Positions 34,828 to 45,034 of a DNA stretch of 64,000 bases are shown in pieces. The notes beneath the pieces were generated by a model that did not search any database, had not been told where the DNA came from, and worked only from the letters and a program-made list of their open reading frames with translations. Each line of letters begins with the position of its first letter. Positions within the stretch are counted from its first letter, which is position 1. Source of the DNA: Brevundimonas lutea (GTDB lineage Bacteria; Pseudomonadota; Alphaproteobacteria; Caulobacterales; Caulobacteraceae); contig NZ_QUOQ01000006.1 in NCBI RefSeq assembly GCF_003704105.1, positions 169,729-233,728 on the forward strand, given 5' to 3'. The position numbers and the translations under genes were made by a program.

Positions 34828-35943
34828 TCAGCTCTTCCACCTTAGGGTCCGGGGCTTGACCGGATTGATGAAGGGCCGCGCCTCGGCGCGGCTCTTCGCC
34901 CATTCGCGCTTCAGCTGCTGGTACCATTTCGCCTGGGTGTCCGAGTCGTCGATCCAGATCAGCGCCGGATCGTAGCGCAGGCCCTCGTTTTGCAGATTCA
35001 CCATGCCGCCGTCCTGTTTCAGGAAGGCGCGCACGCCCTGGCGCAGAAAGGGTTTGGCCAGGCCGAACACCCAGTGGTCGGACCAGAAGATCTGGGTGAT
35101 CCGTGTCTTCGTCTCGGTGATCGGCGTCAGGCAGGTCAGGGCCAGAACCTGCTTCTCGCCCACCAGGATATGCTCCCAGCGATAGCCGGGCAGGCGGAAA
35201 CTGATTTCCGTGGCGGGCGCGCCTCCCAGGATCCTGTAGGCTCGGCTGTTCGACGACGGCGCGTGGCGCACCATGGCGAAGCCCAGATCGCGCGGCTCGA
35301 AGGCCTTGGCCTTCTCGTGCATCGAATGTTCCGAGCGCCACCACCATTGCTGATGCACATAGGGGCCGTGCGCCGGGTCCATCAGCCCGACAACGGCGTG
35401 GTCGATGTGGCTGTCGAAATCCATCCATTCGACCAGTTTCGCCTCGCCCTCGGCGCCGGGGAAGACCGGGGGCGGATGATCCGGCTCGGCCGGGCGGCGC
35501 GGGTCGGACGTCATCCAGACGAAGACCATGCCCTGGCTTTCGACCACCGGATAGGACCGCACGCGGATGCGATCCGTCTCCATCGCCTGATCCGACACCA
35601 GCGACGGGATCGCGGCGCACACGCCGTCCGGTCGGAAGCGCCAGCCGTGATAGGGGCACTCCACCGTCTCGCCCTCGCCGGGCTTGTCGACCAGCCGCCC
35701 GGCCGACAGCGGCGCGGCGCGGTGGGGGCAGATATCGCGCATGGCATAGGCCTGGCCCGCCCGCGTGCGCCCGATCAGCACCGGCTCGCCCAGCAGCTCG
35801 TAGCGTCTCAGGAACGCCGGCTTCACGTCGCGCGACAGGGCGGCGAAATACCAGGTGTCCAGCACGAAGCCCTGGCCGAAGGCGGCGCGCGGCGACTTCG
35901 TGGCGGGTTCAGGAGACTGGACGGCGGGATCGGCGAGCGTCAT
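34828..35943 (-). CDS. Rieske [2Fe-2S] ring-hydroxylating oxygenase, alpha-subunit type
   Basis: The protein has about 371 residues from the ATG at 35943; starts at 35955 and 35982 are also open. The Rieske centre is clear: CPHRAAPL and CPYHGWRF supply the two Cys and two His ligands. The mononuclear iron site lies in DHAVVGLMDPAHGPYVH, with His residues of the facial triad. It resembles the pheophorbide/vanillate demethylase-like oxygenases rather than two-subunit dioxygenases; no beta subunit or reductase is adjacent. It diverges from a secreted hydrolase by about 100 bases. The substrate is unknown. Confidence 0.88.
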   Translation of the reverse strand: MTLADPAVQSPEPATKSPRAAFGQGFVLDTWYFAALSRDVKPAFLRRYELLGEPVLIGRTRAGQAYAMRDICPHRAAPLSAGRLVDKPGEGETVECPYHGWRFRPDGVCAAIPSLVSDQAMETDRIRVRSYPVVESQGMVFVWMTSDPRRPAEPDHPPPVFPGAEGEAKLVEWMDFDSHIDHAVVGLMDPAHGPYVHQQWWWRSEHSMHEKAKAFEPRDLGFAMVRHAPSSNSRAYRILGGAPATEISFRLPGYRWEHILVGEKQVLALTCLTPITETKTRITQIFWSDHWVFGLAKPFLRQGVRAFLKQDGGMVNLQNEGLRYDPALIWIDDSDTQAKWYQQLKREWAKSRAEARPFINPVKPRTLRWKS

Positions 35944-36050
35944 GAGCCATGGCATAGCAAACTGCGCGCCGATGCGCCGCAATGTTTGACTAAAGCACTT
36001 TGCGTTTGAAAGTTACCGTGTTAGGCAGAGCGTCTGTTCAGGAGAAACCC

Positions 36051-37013
36051 ATGTCTCGATCCGCCCTAGCCGTCTCCGTCGCCGCCCTGATGCTGGCGAC
36101 CGCCCCCGCCTTCGCTCAGGACGGTCATACGAACCATGCCGCTGGGCATGGCCAGGCCGCCGATCCGCATGCGGGCGCGCATCACGGCCACCAGCATGCC
36201 GACTTCGACTCCGACCGGATGCATGTGCGCGTCGATGGCCAGGGGCCCGACATCATCCTGATCCCGGGTCTCAGCTCCTCGCCCATGGTGTGGCAATCGA
36301 CCATCGACCATCTGGGCGGCCGCTACCGGACCCACGCCATCCACGTTCAGGGCTTCGCCGGCGCTGACGCTGAGGCCAATGCCGAAGGTCCCGTCGCCGC
36401 GCCGGTGGCCGAGGAGATCGCCCGATATATCCGCGAAAAGGGGCTGGAGCGGCCCGTGGTCGTCGGCCATTCCATGGGCGGGACGATGGGCATGATGCTG
36501 GCGGCGCGTCATCCTGATCTGGTCGGCAAGCTGATGGTGGTGGATATGGTGCCCTTCATGGGGGCCATGTTTGGAGCGCCCGGCGTGACCGCCGAACAGG
36601 TCGCCCCGATCGCCGACCAGATCCACACGGCGATGAGCTCCGGTCCGGACGAGGCCTATCGGGCCCAGGCGGACGCGGCGATCACCGGGATGATCAACAC
36701 CGAGAGCCTGCGCGCCGGACCTCTGGAGGACGCGCGCAACAGTGACCGCCAGGTCTCGGCCAACGCCTATCGCGAGCTGATCGTCACCGACCTGCGCCCC
36801 GAACTGGCCGCCATCACCGCCCCGGTCGAGGTGCTTTATGTGAAGTTCAACGATCCACGCATGACGCCCGAGATCACCGACCAGATCTATCAGGCGTCCT
36901 ACGCCACCCTGCCCTCGGCCGAACTGACCCGCATCGACGACAGCGCCCACTTCATCATGTTCGACCAGCCGGAGCGCTTCTTCCAGGAACTGGACGGCTT
37001 CCTGGCGGACTAG
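36051..37013 (+). CDS. Secreted alpha/beta hydrolase with a His-rich N-terminus
   Basis: The 320-residue protein has a clear signal peptide (SALAVSVAALMLATAPAFAQ). A segment of roughly 30 residues follows with eight His (DGHTNH, GHGQ, PHAGAHHGHQH). An alpha/beta hydrolase domain comes next, with nucleophile elbow GHSMGG and a catalytic His in DDSAHFIMFDQPERF. AGGAG precedes the ATG at 36051. The His-rich segment could bind metal such as zinc or nickel in the periplasm; this is inference. The hydrolase substrate is unknown. It diverges from the Rieske oxygenase. Confidence 0.88.
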   Translation: MSRSALAVSVAALMLATAPAFAQDGHTNHAAGHGQAADPHAGAHHGHQHADFDSDRMHVRVDGQGPDIILIPGLSSSPMVWQSTIDHLGGRYRTHAIHVQGFAGADAEANAEGPVAAPVAEEIARYIREKGLERPVVVGHSMGGTMGMMLAARHPDLVGKLMVVDMVPFMGAMFGAPGVTAEQVAPIADQIHTAMSSGPDEAYRAQADAAITGMINTESLRAGPLEDARNSDRQVSANAYRELIVTDLRPELAAITAPVEVLYVKFNDPRMTPEITDQIYQASYATLPSAELTRIDDSAHFIMFDQPERFFQELDGFLAD

Positions 37014-37037
37014 ACGTTCCCAGCGCGGCGAAGGGGT

Positions 37038-38900
37038 TCAGGCCGCGCGTCGCCGCGTCGGTCGTTCTTCCTTGGCCTCGAACAGTTCGGCCAGTTTCTC
37101 GATCATGGCCCCTGCCAGCTGTTCGACATCCACCAGGGTGACGGCGCGACGGTACCAGCGCGTGACGTCATGGCCGATGCCGATGGCGATCAGCTCGACC
37201 GGCGAGCGCTCTTCGATCATGGCGATGACCTGGCGCAGGTGCTGATCCAGATACAGCGCCGCATTGGCGCTCTGGGTCGAGTCGTCGACCGGTGAACCGT
37301 CGGAGATGACCATCAGGATGCGGCGCTGTTCCGGCCGCGCCATCAGCCGGTCGTGCGCCCAGGTCAGGGCCTCGCCGTCGATGTTCTCCTTGAGCAGGCC
37401 TTCGCGCATCATAAGGCCCAGGTTCTTGCGGGCGCGCCTCCACGGCGCGTCGGCCGACTTGTAGATGATGTGGCGGATCTCGTTCAGCCGGCCCGGATTG
37501 GGCGGCTTGCCGTCGGTGATCCACTGCTCGCGCGCCTGTCCGCCCTTCCAGGCGCGGGTGGTGAAGCCCAGGATTTCGACCTTGACGCCGCACCGCTCCA
37601 GCGTTCGCGCCAGGATGTCGGCGCAGACCGCCGCCACCATGATCGGCCGCCCGCGCATCGAGCCGGAATTGTCGAGCAGCAGGGTCACCACCGTGTCCCG
37701 GAACGGGCTCTCGCTCTCTGCCTTGAAGCTCAGCGGCGCGGTGGGGTCGGTGATGATCCGGGTCAGGCGGGCGGTGTCCAGCACCCCCTCTTCCAGATCG
37801 AACATCCAGCTGCGGTTCTGCTGGGCCAGCAGCCGGCGCTGCAGCTTGTTGGCCAGCCGCGCCACGATCGAGGACAGAACGGCCAACTGCTGGTCCAGTA
37901 GGGCCCTCAGCCGTGTCAGCTCGTTGGCATCGCACAGCTCGGCGGCGTCGATCGTCTCATCGAAGGCGGTGGTGTAGGCGCGGTAGGGCTGGACGGCACG
38001 ACCATCGTCGCCGGCTCGGCCGCGGTTGGGCTGCTCGCCCTCGGCCAGTTCGGGCGACTCGTCCGAAAGTTCGGCGTCGGCCTCGCCGGGCGCGCCGTCG
38101 GAGCGGCGCTCGGCGTCGTCGCCCTCGGCCTTTTCCGGCGTCTGGCCGTCCATGGACTGGCCGCCGTCGTCGGCGCCGTCGTCCTCGTCCTGATCCTCGT
38201 CTGAGGCGTCGGGTTCTTGCGGGTCGGGCTGGTCCTCGCCTTGATCGTCCGAGGCGTCGTCGCCCTGGGCGTCGCCCGGGTCTAAGTCGAGGGCCCGCAG
38301 CACCGTCTTCAGCGCCGCCGCGAAGGCGGCCTGGTCGCCCGCCGCCTCGGTCAGGGCGTCGAAGGCCGGCCCGGCGCGTCGCTCAAGGTCGTCGCGCACC
38401 AGATCCAGCAGCGCCCCGGGGCCGTCCGCGATCCGCTCGCCGGTCAACCGCTCGCGCGCCAGCAGCGCCGCCACCTCGGCCAGGGGCGCGCGAGCGGCCT
38501 CGGTGACGCGCAGCGCGCCCATCCGCTCCAGTCGCGTGGTCAGGGCCGCGTCCATATTGGCGCGCACGCCCTTGAGGCTGGCGGAACCCAAAGCCTCGAC
38601 CCGCGCCTGCTCCACCGCTTCGAACACCTCGGCGGCCTGACGGTCGGACGGGGTCAGGCGCGAATGTAGCGCCTCGTCGTGGTTGGCCAGGCGCAGGGCC
38701 ATGCGGTCTGCCGCGCCCCGGATGGCCGCGCTCTCGGCGTCCGACGGCGCGCGGGGCGGATGCGGAAGGGTCAGGACGCCGTTCGACAGGCGCGGTCCGT
38801 CCGAACCGAAGGCGACCTCCAGCTCGGCCTGTTCGGCCAGGGCCCGGGCGGCGTGGGCCAGGGCGCGCTTGAACTGTTCCTGCGGCGTGTCGGCGGCCAT
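37038..38900 (-). CDS. cobT: Aerobic cobaltochelatase subunit CobT
   Basis: CobT joins CobS (AAA+) and CobN to insert cobalt into hydrogenobyrinate diamide. The 620-residue protein has an N-terminal helical domain and a very acidic middle (about 215-320, rich in Asp/Glu, such as [20 protein letters not shown]). A C-terminal VWA domain follows with an intact MIDAS motif DNSGS ([14 protein letters not shown]) and the later [10 protein letters not shown]. These features match CobT length and layout. CobS, usually just upstream, is absent here. The next upstream gene is an oxygenase. Function as a chelatase subunit is therefore inferred from family. Confidence 0.92.
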   Translation of the reverse strand: MAADTPQEQFKRALAHAARALAEQAELEVAFGSDGPRLSNGVLTLPHPPRAPSDAESAAIRGAADRMALRLANHDEALHSRLTPSDRQAAEVFEAVEQARVEALGSASLKGVRANMDAALTTRLERMGALRVTEAARAPLAEVAALLARERLTGERIADGPGALLDLVRDDLERRAGPAFDALTEAAGDQAAFAAALKTVLRALDLDPGDAQGDDASDDQGEDQPDPQEPDASDEDQDEDDGADDGGQSMDGQTPEKAEGDDAERRSDGAPGEADAELSDESPELAEGEQPNRGRAGDDGRAVQPYRAYTTAFDETIDAAELCDANELTRLRALLDQQLAVLSSIVARLANKLQRRLLAQQNRSWMFDLEEGVLDTARLTRIITDPTAPLSFKAESESPFRDTVVTLLLDNSGSMRGRPIMVAAVCADILARTLERCGVKVEILGFTTRAWKGGQAREQWITDGKPPNPGRLNEIRHIIYKSADAPWRRARKNLGLMMREGLLKENIDGEALTWAHDRLMARPEQRRILMVISDGSPVDDSTQSANAALYLDQHLRQVIAMIEERSPVELIAIGIGHDVTRWYRRAVTLVDVEQLAGAMIEKLAELFEAKEERPTRRRAA

Positions 38901-38959
38901 GGCCCGGGCTTAGCGCGAGGTCCGCGCGGCGGAAAGGCCCGGGCTTACGCCGGCGACCC

Positions 38960-39931
38960 TCAGATCAGCCGGATTTCCTTCAACCGCTCGGTCAGGAAAT
39001 CTTCGGCCATGATCGACTGGCCAGCGTAGCGGTCGGGGTTTTCCGCCGTCACGGTCGAGGGCAGGGTCTCGATCACATAGTCGGGGTTGAAGTGGAGGAA
39101 GAACGGCGTCGAATAACGCGCGAAGCCGCGTCGTTCGGGCGCCGGGTTGATCACCCGGTGCGAGGTCGACGGCAGGACGTGGTTGGTCAGCCGCTGCAGC
39201 ATGTCGCCGATATTGACCACCAGCGCCCCCGGCGGCGGGGCGATGTCCAGCCACTGACCGTCCGCGTCCTTCAGCTGCAGCCCGGCCTCCTCAGCGCCGA
39301 GCAGCAGGGTGATGACATTGATGTCCTCGTGCGCACCGGCCCGGACGCCCGGCGCGTCGGCCGGCACCGGCGGATAGTGCAGCAGGCGCAGCACGCTGTT
39401 GCCCAGCTGGACCTTGTCCTCGAAGAAGTCGTCGTCGAGCCCCAGATAATGGGCGATGGCCGTCAGCAGCTTGCGCCCCAGGGCGTCCAGCGCCTCGAAC
39501 ATTCCATAGACGTCTTCGCGGAAGCCCGGGATCTCGGACGGCCACACGTTGTCGCGCATGTATTTCCGCAAGGGGTGGCCTTCCGGCAATTCCCGCCCCG
39601 TGTGCCAGAATTCCTTGAGATCGACCGTGGCCGCACCCTTGGCCGCCTCCACACCGAAGGGGGTCAGACCCCGTGCCCCGCCCGTGCCAGGCTGGTGATA
39701 CTGACGCTTCACCTCCTCCGGCAGGGCGAAGAAGGCCTTGGCGTCGTCGATCGCTCGAGTGATGACGCCCTCGTCCAGGCCGTGATCGGCCACGACGGCG
39801 AAGCCATAGCGTTTGAAGGACCCGCCCAGCGCCTGGGAAAAGGCGTCGAAGTCGGTGTCATAGTCGCGCATCGACACGGGCTGGATGGCGCTCTTGATCG
39901 GCGCGGATGCGGCGGAATCGGCGGGGGTCAT
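38960..39931 (-). CDS. Isopenicillin-N-synthase-like Fe(II)/2-oxoglutarate oxygenase
   Basis: The 323-residue protein has the non-heme dioxygenase fold of the IPNS/gibberellin oxidase family. The iron ligands are visible as HxD in AGAHEDINVITLL and His in PSTSHRVINP. A 2-oxoglutarate-binding R-x-S appears in ARYSTPFFLHFNP. The N-terminal DIOX_N domain (VVADHGLDEGVI) is also present. The family is common in proteobacteria without linked beta-lactam genes, and the substrate is unknown. It lies 59 bases upstream of cobT on the same strand. Confidence 0.9.
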   Translation of the reverse strand: MTPADSAASAPIKSAIQPVSMRDYDTDFDAFSQALGGSFKRYGFAVVADHGLDEGVITRAIDDAKAFFALPEEVKRQYHQPGTGGARGLTPFGVEAAKGAATVDLKEFWHTGRELPEGHPLRKYMRDNVWPSEIPGFREDVYGMFEALDALGRKLLTAIAHYLGLDDDFFEDKVQLGNSVLRLLHYPPVPADAPGVRAGAHEDINVITLLLGAEEAGLQLKDADGQWLDIAPPPGALVVNIGDMLQRLTNHVLPSTSHRVINPAPERRGFARYSTPFFLHFNPDYVIETLPSTVTAENPDRYAGQSIMAEDFLTERLKEIRLI

Positions 39932-40006
39932 GGGTCTCTGTCGCCCTCTAGAACGGAGTTGACGCCCTTCTAACGCACCAAAGCGGGCAAGGGCAGGGCG
40001 CCGGCG

Positions 40007-41017
40007 TCAGCCGCCTCCCAAGGCCCGGATCGTCGGCGTGGCGTCCAGCGCGTTCGGCTCGATTGGCGGCGCCCGGAGCTGCAGGTGGGCGAACATCGTC
40101 CGCGCTCCGTCCAGATCGCTGTCGGCCAGCGGCCGCAGCGGGCCGTCGCCGTCTCGCGTGCCCGGCAGGATGGTCAGGCTGACGCTGTCCATCACGTTGC
40201 CGCCGATCAGGTGAAACAGGCGTGACGCCTCGTCGACCCGCACCACAATGTCGCAATGCGTCGGGGCGAATTCGCCGATTTCCTCGCGCCGCTCGGCCAG
40301 GGATCGGTAGCTGGCGGAGCCGCGCGCGTTGCACAACAGGTCGCCCGGCTGGACCGGTTGAGCCCCGGCGTCGAACGCTTGAAAGGCCGCGCCCGTGATC
40401 TGGCCGTCCCGGGCGCGGATCGCCTGGTCGATGTAGACGCGGTGCGAGATATCGCGGGCGAACTGCTCCATCTCCCCCAGGCCCGCCTCGCACATCACCC
40501 AGCTGACGAAAGCCGCCGACCAGGGCTGGACCCAGTCGACCGGGGCGCGGGTCTGGCGCCAGCGGCGGTTCTGGTCGCCGATCACCTCGGGTCCGTCCGG
40601 CGTCGCGCTCCAGTAGCCGGCGACGTCGGCGTGGGCCGCCTCATCGCGTTCCCGGCGGCCCATGCGGACGATGTGGCGGGCCTGCCGGGGCGCGGCGCGG
40701 CGAGGATTGAGGGCGTCCGGCACGATCCCGTCGGGTAGCCGTCCCGCCTCGATTGGCCTGGCGTCGATGGTCTGGAAGCCGAAGACGGCCCATTCCTGCA
40801 CCGCCACATCGACGATCCGCCGCCGCGCCCAGTCGGTCGGTCCGGTCCGGCACTGCGACTGCACCACCCGCATCTCGCCTCGCCCGCCGGCGACCCGCTC
40901 ATGCGGTGGGATCACGTCGAAGGCGTCGCGGGGCAGCCGGTCCTGGGCCTGGACCGGCAGGGCGATGGCGAGGGCCAGCAGGCCCGCTACAGCGGCGCGC
41001 ACGCCTGCTCCAGCCAC
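40007..41017 (-). CDS. DUF2272 domain exported protein
   Basis: The 336-residue protein has a signal peptide (AAVAGLLALAIALPVQAQ). The DUF2272 domain has the pattern PVDWVQPWSAAFVSWVMCEAGL and a later THCDIVVRV, which recalls cysteine-peptidase/CHAP-like folds (Cys and His present). It might act on peptidoglycan, but this is inference. Its ATG lies 31 bases inside the end of the aminopeptidase P gene, and a GTG at 41002 is an alternative. The overlap implies translational coupling. Confidence 0.78.
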   Translation of the reverse strand: MAGAGVRAAVAGLLALAIALPVQAQDRLPRDAFDVIPPHERVAGGRGEMRVVQSQCRTGPTDWARRRIVDVAVQEWAVFGFQTIDARPIEAGRLPDGIVPDALNPRRAAPRQARHIVRMGRRERDEAAHADVAGYWSATPDGPEVIGDQNRRWRQTRAPVDWVQPWSAAFVSWVMCEAGLGEMEQFARDISHRVYIDQAIRARDGQITGAAFQAFDAGAQPVQPGDLLCNARGSASYRSLAERREEIGEFAPTHCDIVVRVDEASRLFHLIGGNVMDSVSLTILPGTRDGDGPLRPLADSDLDGARTMFAHLQLRAPPIEPNALDATPTIRALGGG

Positions 41018-42795
41018 GACTTGACCTCGCCCGCGACCAGCGGACCGATCTTGGCCCAGGTCTCGGCGTGATAGGCGTCGACATAGGCGCGCTCGGCCGG
41101 GGTCAGCAGATCAACCTCGATCAGGGCCCGGTCGATGGGGGCGAAGGTCAGCTGTTCGAAGCCGTGCATCGGCCGTTCGCCGCCCTCGGGGACCACGGCG
41201 GGCGTCACCACCTGCAGGGTCTCGATGCGGATGCCCCAGTGGCCGGGCTTGTAGTAGCCGGGCTCGTTGGACAGGATCATGCCTTCCAGCAGCGGCTGGG
41301 TATTCACCGCCTTGGCGATCCGCTGCGGCCCCTCGTGGACGCCCAGGTAGCTGCCGACGCCGTGTCCGGTGCCGTGGTCGTAGTCCAGCCCCGCCTCCCA
41401 CATCGGCAGACGCGCCAGGGCGTCCAGCTGATGCCCCGTCGTGCCAGCCGGAAAGCGCACCACCGCCATGGCGATATGGCCCTTCAGCACCCGGGTGAAG
41501 CGGTCCTTCTGCTCGGCGGTCGGCTCGCCGACCGCCATGGTGCGGGTCACATCGGTGGTGCCGTCCAGATACTGGCCGCCGCCATCGACCAGCAGCAGCG
41601 AACCTTTCTCGATCCGCCGGATGGTCTCGGTGGTCGGCTTATAGTGAGGCAAGGCGCCGTTCGGGCCGGCCCCGGCGATGGTGTCGAAGCTGAGATCCTT
41701 GAGCGCACCCGTGGCCTCGCGGCAGGCTTCCAGCTTTTCGACGATCTCCCGCTCGTCCGGCAGGGTGTCCTGCGCCTCGGTCGCCACCCAGTGCAGGAAG
41801 GTCGCAAGCGCCGCCCCGTCGCGCAGATGGGCCTGGCGCGATCCCTCGATCTCGACGGCGTTCTTGGTCGCGCGGGGCAGGGCGCAGGGGTCCATGCCGC
41901 GCACGATCCGGGCGCCCGCCTGGTCCAGCTGGTCGAAATACCAGGCCGAGGATTGGGCCGGATCGATCATCACCGCCTTGCCTGACAGGGCGTCCAGCGC
42001 GGCGGGCAGAGCCTCGGCCGGCTGCAGCGACACTTCATTGCGGAGCCATGATGCGAGGCCGTCGGTAACCTTCCGCGGATCCAGGAACAGCCGCGCCTTG
42101 CCGTCGGCGTCGACGATGGCTTGACCGATCGGCAGGGGGCTGCGGATCACGTCGCCGCCGCGGATGTTGAACAGCCAGGCGATCGAGCTGGGCGCGGTGA
42201 TCACTGCCGCCTCGGCGCCGGCCCTGGCGACGGCCTGGCCGATCCTGGCGCGTTTCGAGGCCGCGCTCTCGCCGGCATAGCGATCCTCGTGCGGAACCAC
42301 CGGGGCGGCGGGCTGATCGGGCCGGTCCTCCCAAGCCAGGTCAATCGGATTTTCCATCACGGGCTTCAGCTCGACGCTCACGCGATCCGCTGCGCGACGC
42401 AGTCGGGCGAGGGCGTCGGGGCTGTGCAGACGCGGGTCGTAGCCGATGACCGAGCCTTTGGGCTGGTCCGCCACCCAGTCCGCCATGCCGTCGGCGGTCA
42501 GCTCGCGATAGTCGAACAGGGCCTTGTCGGTCTGGGCCGCCACCTGGGTGGTGTAGCGGCCGTCGACGAAGATGGTCGCCGCATTGGCCGTCACCGCAGC
42601 CGCCCCGGCCGAACCGGAAAAGCCGGTGGCCCAGGCCAGCCGCTCATTCGCCTCGGGCAGATATTCGTTCTGATGCTCGTCCTCGTGCGGGATCAGGAAG
42701 GCGTCCAGCCCCTGGGCGGCCATGCGCTCGCGCAGGAGAGGAAGATGGCGGGCCCCGAAGCCGGGATCGGTCGTCTGGTCGAAGGTCTGGCGCAT
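40987..42795 (-). CDS. Aminopeptidase P family protein (M24B)
   Basis: This 602-residue metallopeptidase, like XPNPEP1, removes an N-terminal residue before proline. Two creatinase-like N-terminal domains precede the pita-bread catalytic domain (about 310-540). Metal ligands lie in LLLVDGGGQYLDGTTDVTRT, split by conserved residues. Later ligands are the His in YDHGTGHGVGSYLGVHEGP and the Glu in ILSNEPGYY and IRIETL. The length matches three-domain aminopeptidase P. It diverges from the ABC transporter genes and overlaps DUF2272 at its 3' end. Cytosolic; no signal peptide. Confidence 0.94.
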   Translation of the reverse strand: MRQTFDQTTDPGFGARHLPLLRERMAAQGLDAFLIPHEDEHQNEYLPEANERLAWATGFSGSAGAAAVTANAATIFVDGRYTTQVAAQTDKALFDYRELTADGMADWVADQPKGSVIGYDPRLHSPDALARLRRAADRVSVELKPVMENPIDLAWEDRPDQPAAPVVPHEDRYAGESAASKRARIGQAVARAGAEAAVITAPSSIAWLFNIRGGDVIRSPLPIGQAIVDADGKARLFLDPRKVTDGLASWLRNEVSLQPAEALPAALDALSGKAVMIDPAQSSAWYFDQLDQAGARIVRGMDPCALPRATKNAVEIEGSRQAHLRDGAALATFLHWVATEAQDTLPDEREIVEKLEACREATGALKDLSFDTIAGAGPNGALPHYKPTTETIRRIEKGSLLLVDGGGQYLDGTTDVTRTMAVGEPTAEQKDRFTRVLKGHIAMAVVRFPAGTTGHQLDALARLPMWEAGLDYDHGTGHGVGSYLGVHEGPQRIAKAVNTQPLLEGMILSNEPGYYKPGHWGIRIETLQVVTPAVVPEGGERPMHGFEQLTFAPIDRALIEVDLLTPAERAYVDAYHAETWAKIGPLVAGEVKSWLEQACAPL

Positions 42796-42845
42796 GGCGG
42801 GGGCTTAGCATCGTGAATCCGCGAACGCAGCCATTGCCGATAATT

Positions 42846-42859
42846 AACCCGCGCGGGTT
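42846..42859. promoter_or_regulatory. Perfect 14-base palindrome between aminopeptidase P and the ABC genes
   Basis: AACCCGCGCGGGTT is a perfect palindrome in the 109-base divergent gap, 46 bases before the ABC gene start. It has no T-run after it, so an operator is likelier than a terminator. No regulator is adjacent. Confidence 0.4.
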
Positions 42860-42904
42860 GCGAAGCGGCTTGCTCCTCGCGACCAAGCGTCACAGTGTCG
42901 GGTC

Positions 42905-43805
<901 letters not shown>

Positions 43806-43816
<11 letters not shown>

Positions 43817-44663
43817 CGCCGTGCGCGCCGAGGCCTATCGGCTGATCCGCAACCGCTCGACCCTGTTCTGGAGCGCCGCCTTCGTGCCGGTCGGAGCGCT
43901 GATCGTCAGCATCGTGGTCAATCTGGTCACCCAAGCCAACACCACGAAACTGGACGCGCTCAAGTTGGACGTCGGCGTGACCGGCGCGCCCGTGGACCTG
44001 GGTCAGGCTCTCGTCGCGACGGCGGGACAACTGGCCAATCCGGGATTGCTGCTGTTCCTGACCATCGGCGCGGCGACGCTTTTCGCGGGCGACTATCGCT
44101 GGGAGACGTGGCGGCTGGTCATCGCCCGCAACCGACGCCCGAACCTGATCCTGGCCAAGCTTGCGGTGATGGCCGGCCTGGCTGTGGGGGCCATGCTCCT
44201 GTTCCTGCTCTGTGGCCTCCTCGCCGAAATCAGCAAGGCGGTGATCTTCGAGCGCGGAATCAGCTTCAGCATCGACGGCGGGGATCTGGGGCGGCTCGCG
44301 ACCGTCTCCGCACTCTGCCTGTGGCGCATTCTCCAGTTCGTCATGCTGGGTCTGCTGGCCGCCGTTGTCAGCCGATCCTTGCTGGCGGCCCTGTTCGTGC
44401 CCTTGGCCATCGGCGCCGCCCAGGGGATCGCCGCGCCGATGCTGATGGGGCTGGGCTGGATGCCGGACGGATGGCCGACCCTGCTCAGCCTGCCGGGCTC
44501 GGCCTTCGATATGATCCGACCTGTGGTGTGGCTGGACCAGCCCGTCCCGGCCGAGGTGACGGCGGCCCTGCCCCGGGCCGTGATCGGCCTTACGTTGTGG
44601 ACGCTGGCCCCCCTGGCCGCCGCCCTGGTGCTGTTCTCACGCCAGGATCTGTCGAAGGAGTAG
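43806..44663 (+). CDS. ABC-2 type transporter permease
   Basis: The 285-residue protein has six predicted transmembrane helices. These include TLFWSAAFVPVGALIVSIVVNL near the N-terminus, NPGLLLFLTIGAATLFAGDYRW, LAVMAGLAVGAMLLFLLCGLL and TLAPLAAALVLFS at the end. The first loop is large and periplasmic (residues 40-80). It is the permease partner of the preceding ATPase, with an 11-base overlap. The export substrate is unknown; the nearby palindrome may regulate both genes. The family call is secure. Confidence 0.88.
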
Positions 44664-44764
44664 GGCGTCCAAGACACCGTCTCAGCCTAGAGGCATGGAC
44701 GGGGGCGGTCCGACACTGATAAGCGTTCGCACCGATTGCTCCCCGTCTCCGGTATCGCGAGCCC

Positions 44765-45034
44765 ATGTCCGACAGTTTCCCTTTGAGCCAGGCACGCGTC
44801 GGCGCGCGCGGCGTGATCGTCCAGGTCGGCGACCACGGTGATCACGATGAACACGCCATTGAGCTGGAGCGGCGCCTGTTGGAGTTCGGCCTGGTCGAGG
44901 GCGCCCGCATCGAGGTGCTGCACGAGGGCGGCATCAAGCGTGATCCGATCGCCCTCAGGGTCGACGAGGCCGTGGTGGCCCTGCGGCGCCGCGAGGCGGC
45001 CAGCCTGATGGTCCGGGCGGACGACGCCGCGTGA
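44765..45034 (+). CDS. feoA: Ferrous iron transport protein A
   Basis: This small cytoplasmic SH3-like protein of 89 residues modulates FeoB. The conserved pattern RLLEFGLVEGARIEVLHEGGI, followed by DPIALRVDEAVVALRRREA, matches FeoA. It overlaps feoB by the GTGA stop/start, so the two are translationally coupled. The 101-base upstream gap should carry the iron-regulated promoter, but I could not pick out a Fur or Irr box with confidence. Length is normal for the family. Confidence 0.93.
   Translation: MSDSFPLSQARVGARGVIVQVGDHGDHDEHAIELERRLLEFGLVEGARIEVLHEGGIKRDPIALRVDEAVVALRRREAASLMVRADDAA

Noticed and set aside
44664..44764. A Fur or Irr box upstream of feoA
   Set aside because: I looked for a palindromic AT-rich box but found only a loose match around TGATAAGCG, not enough to annotate.
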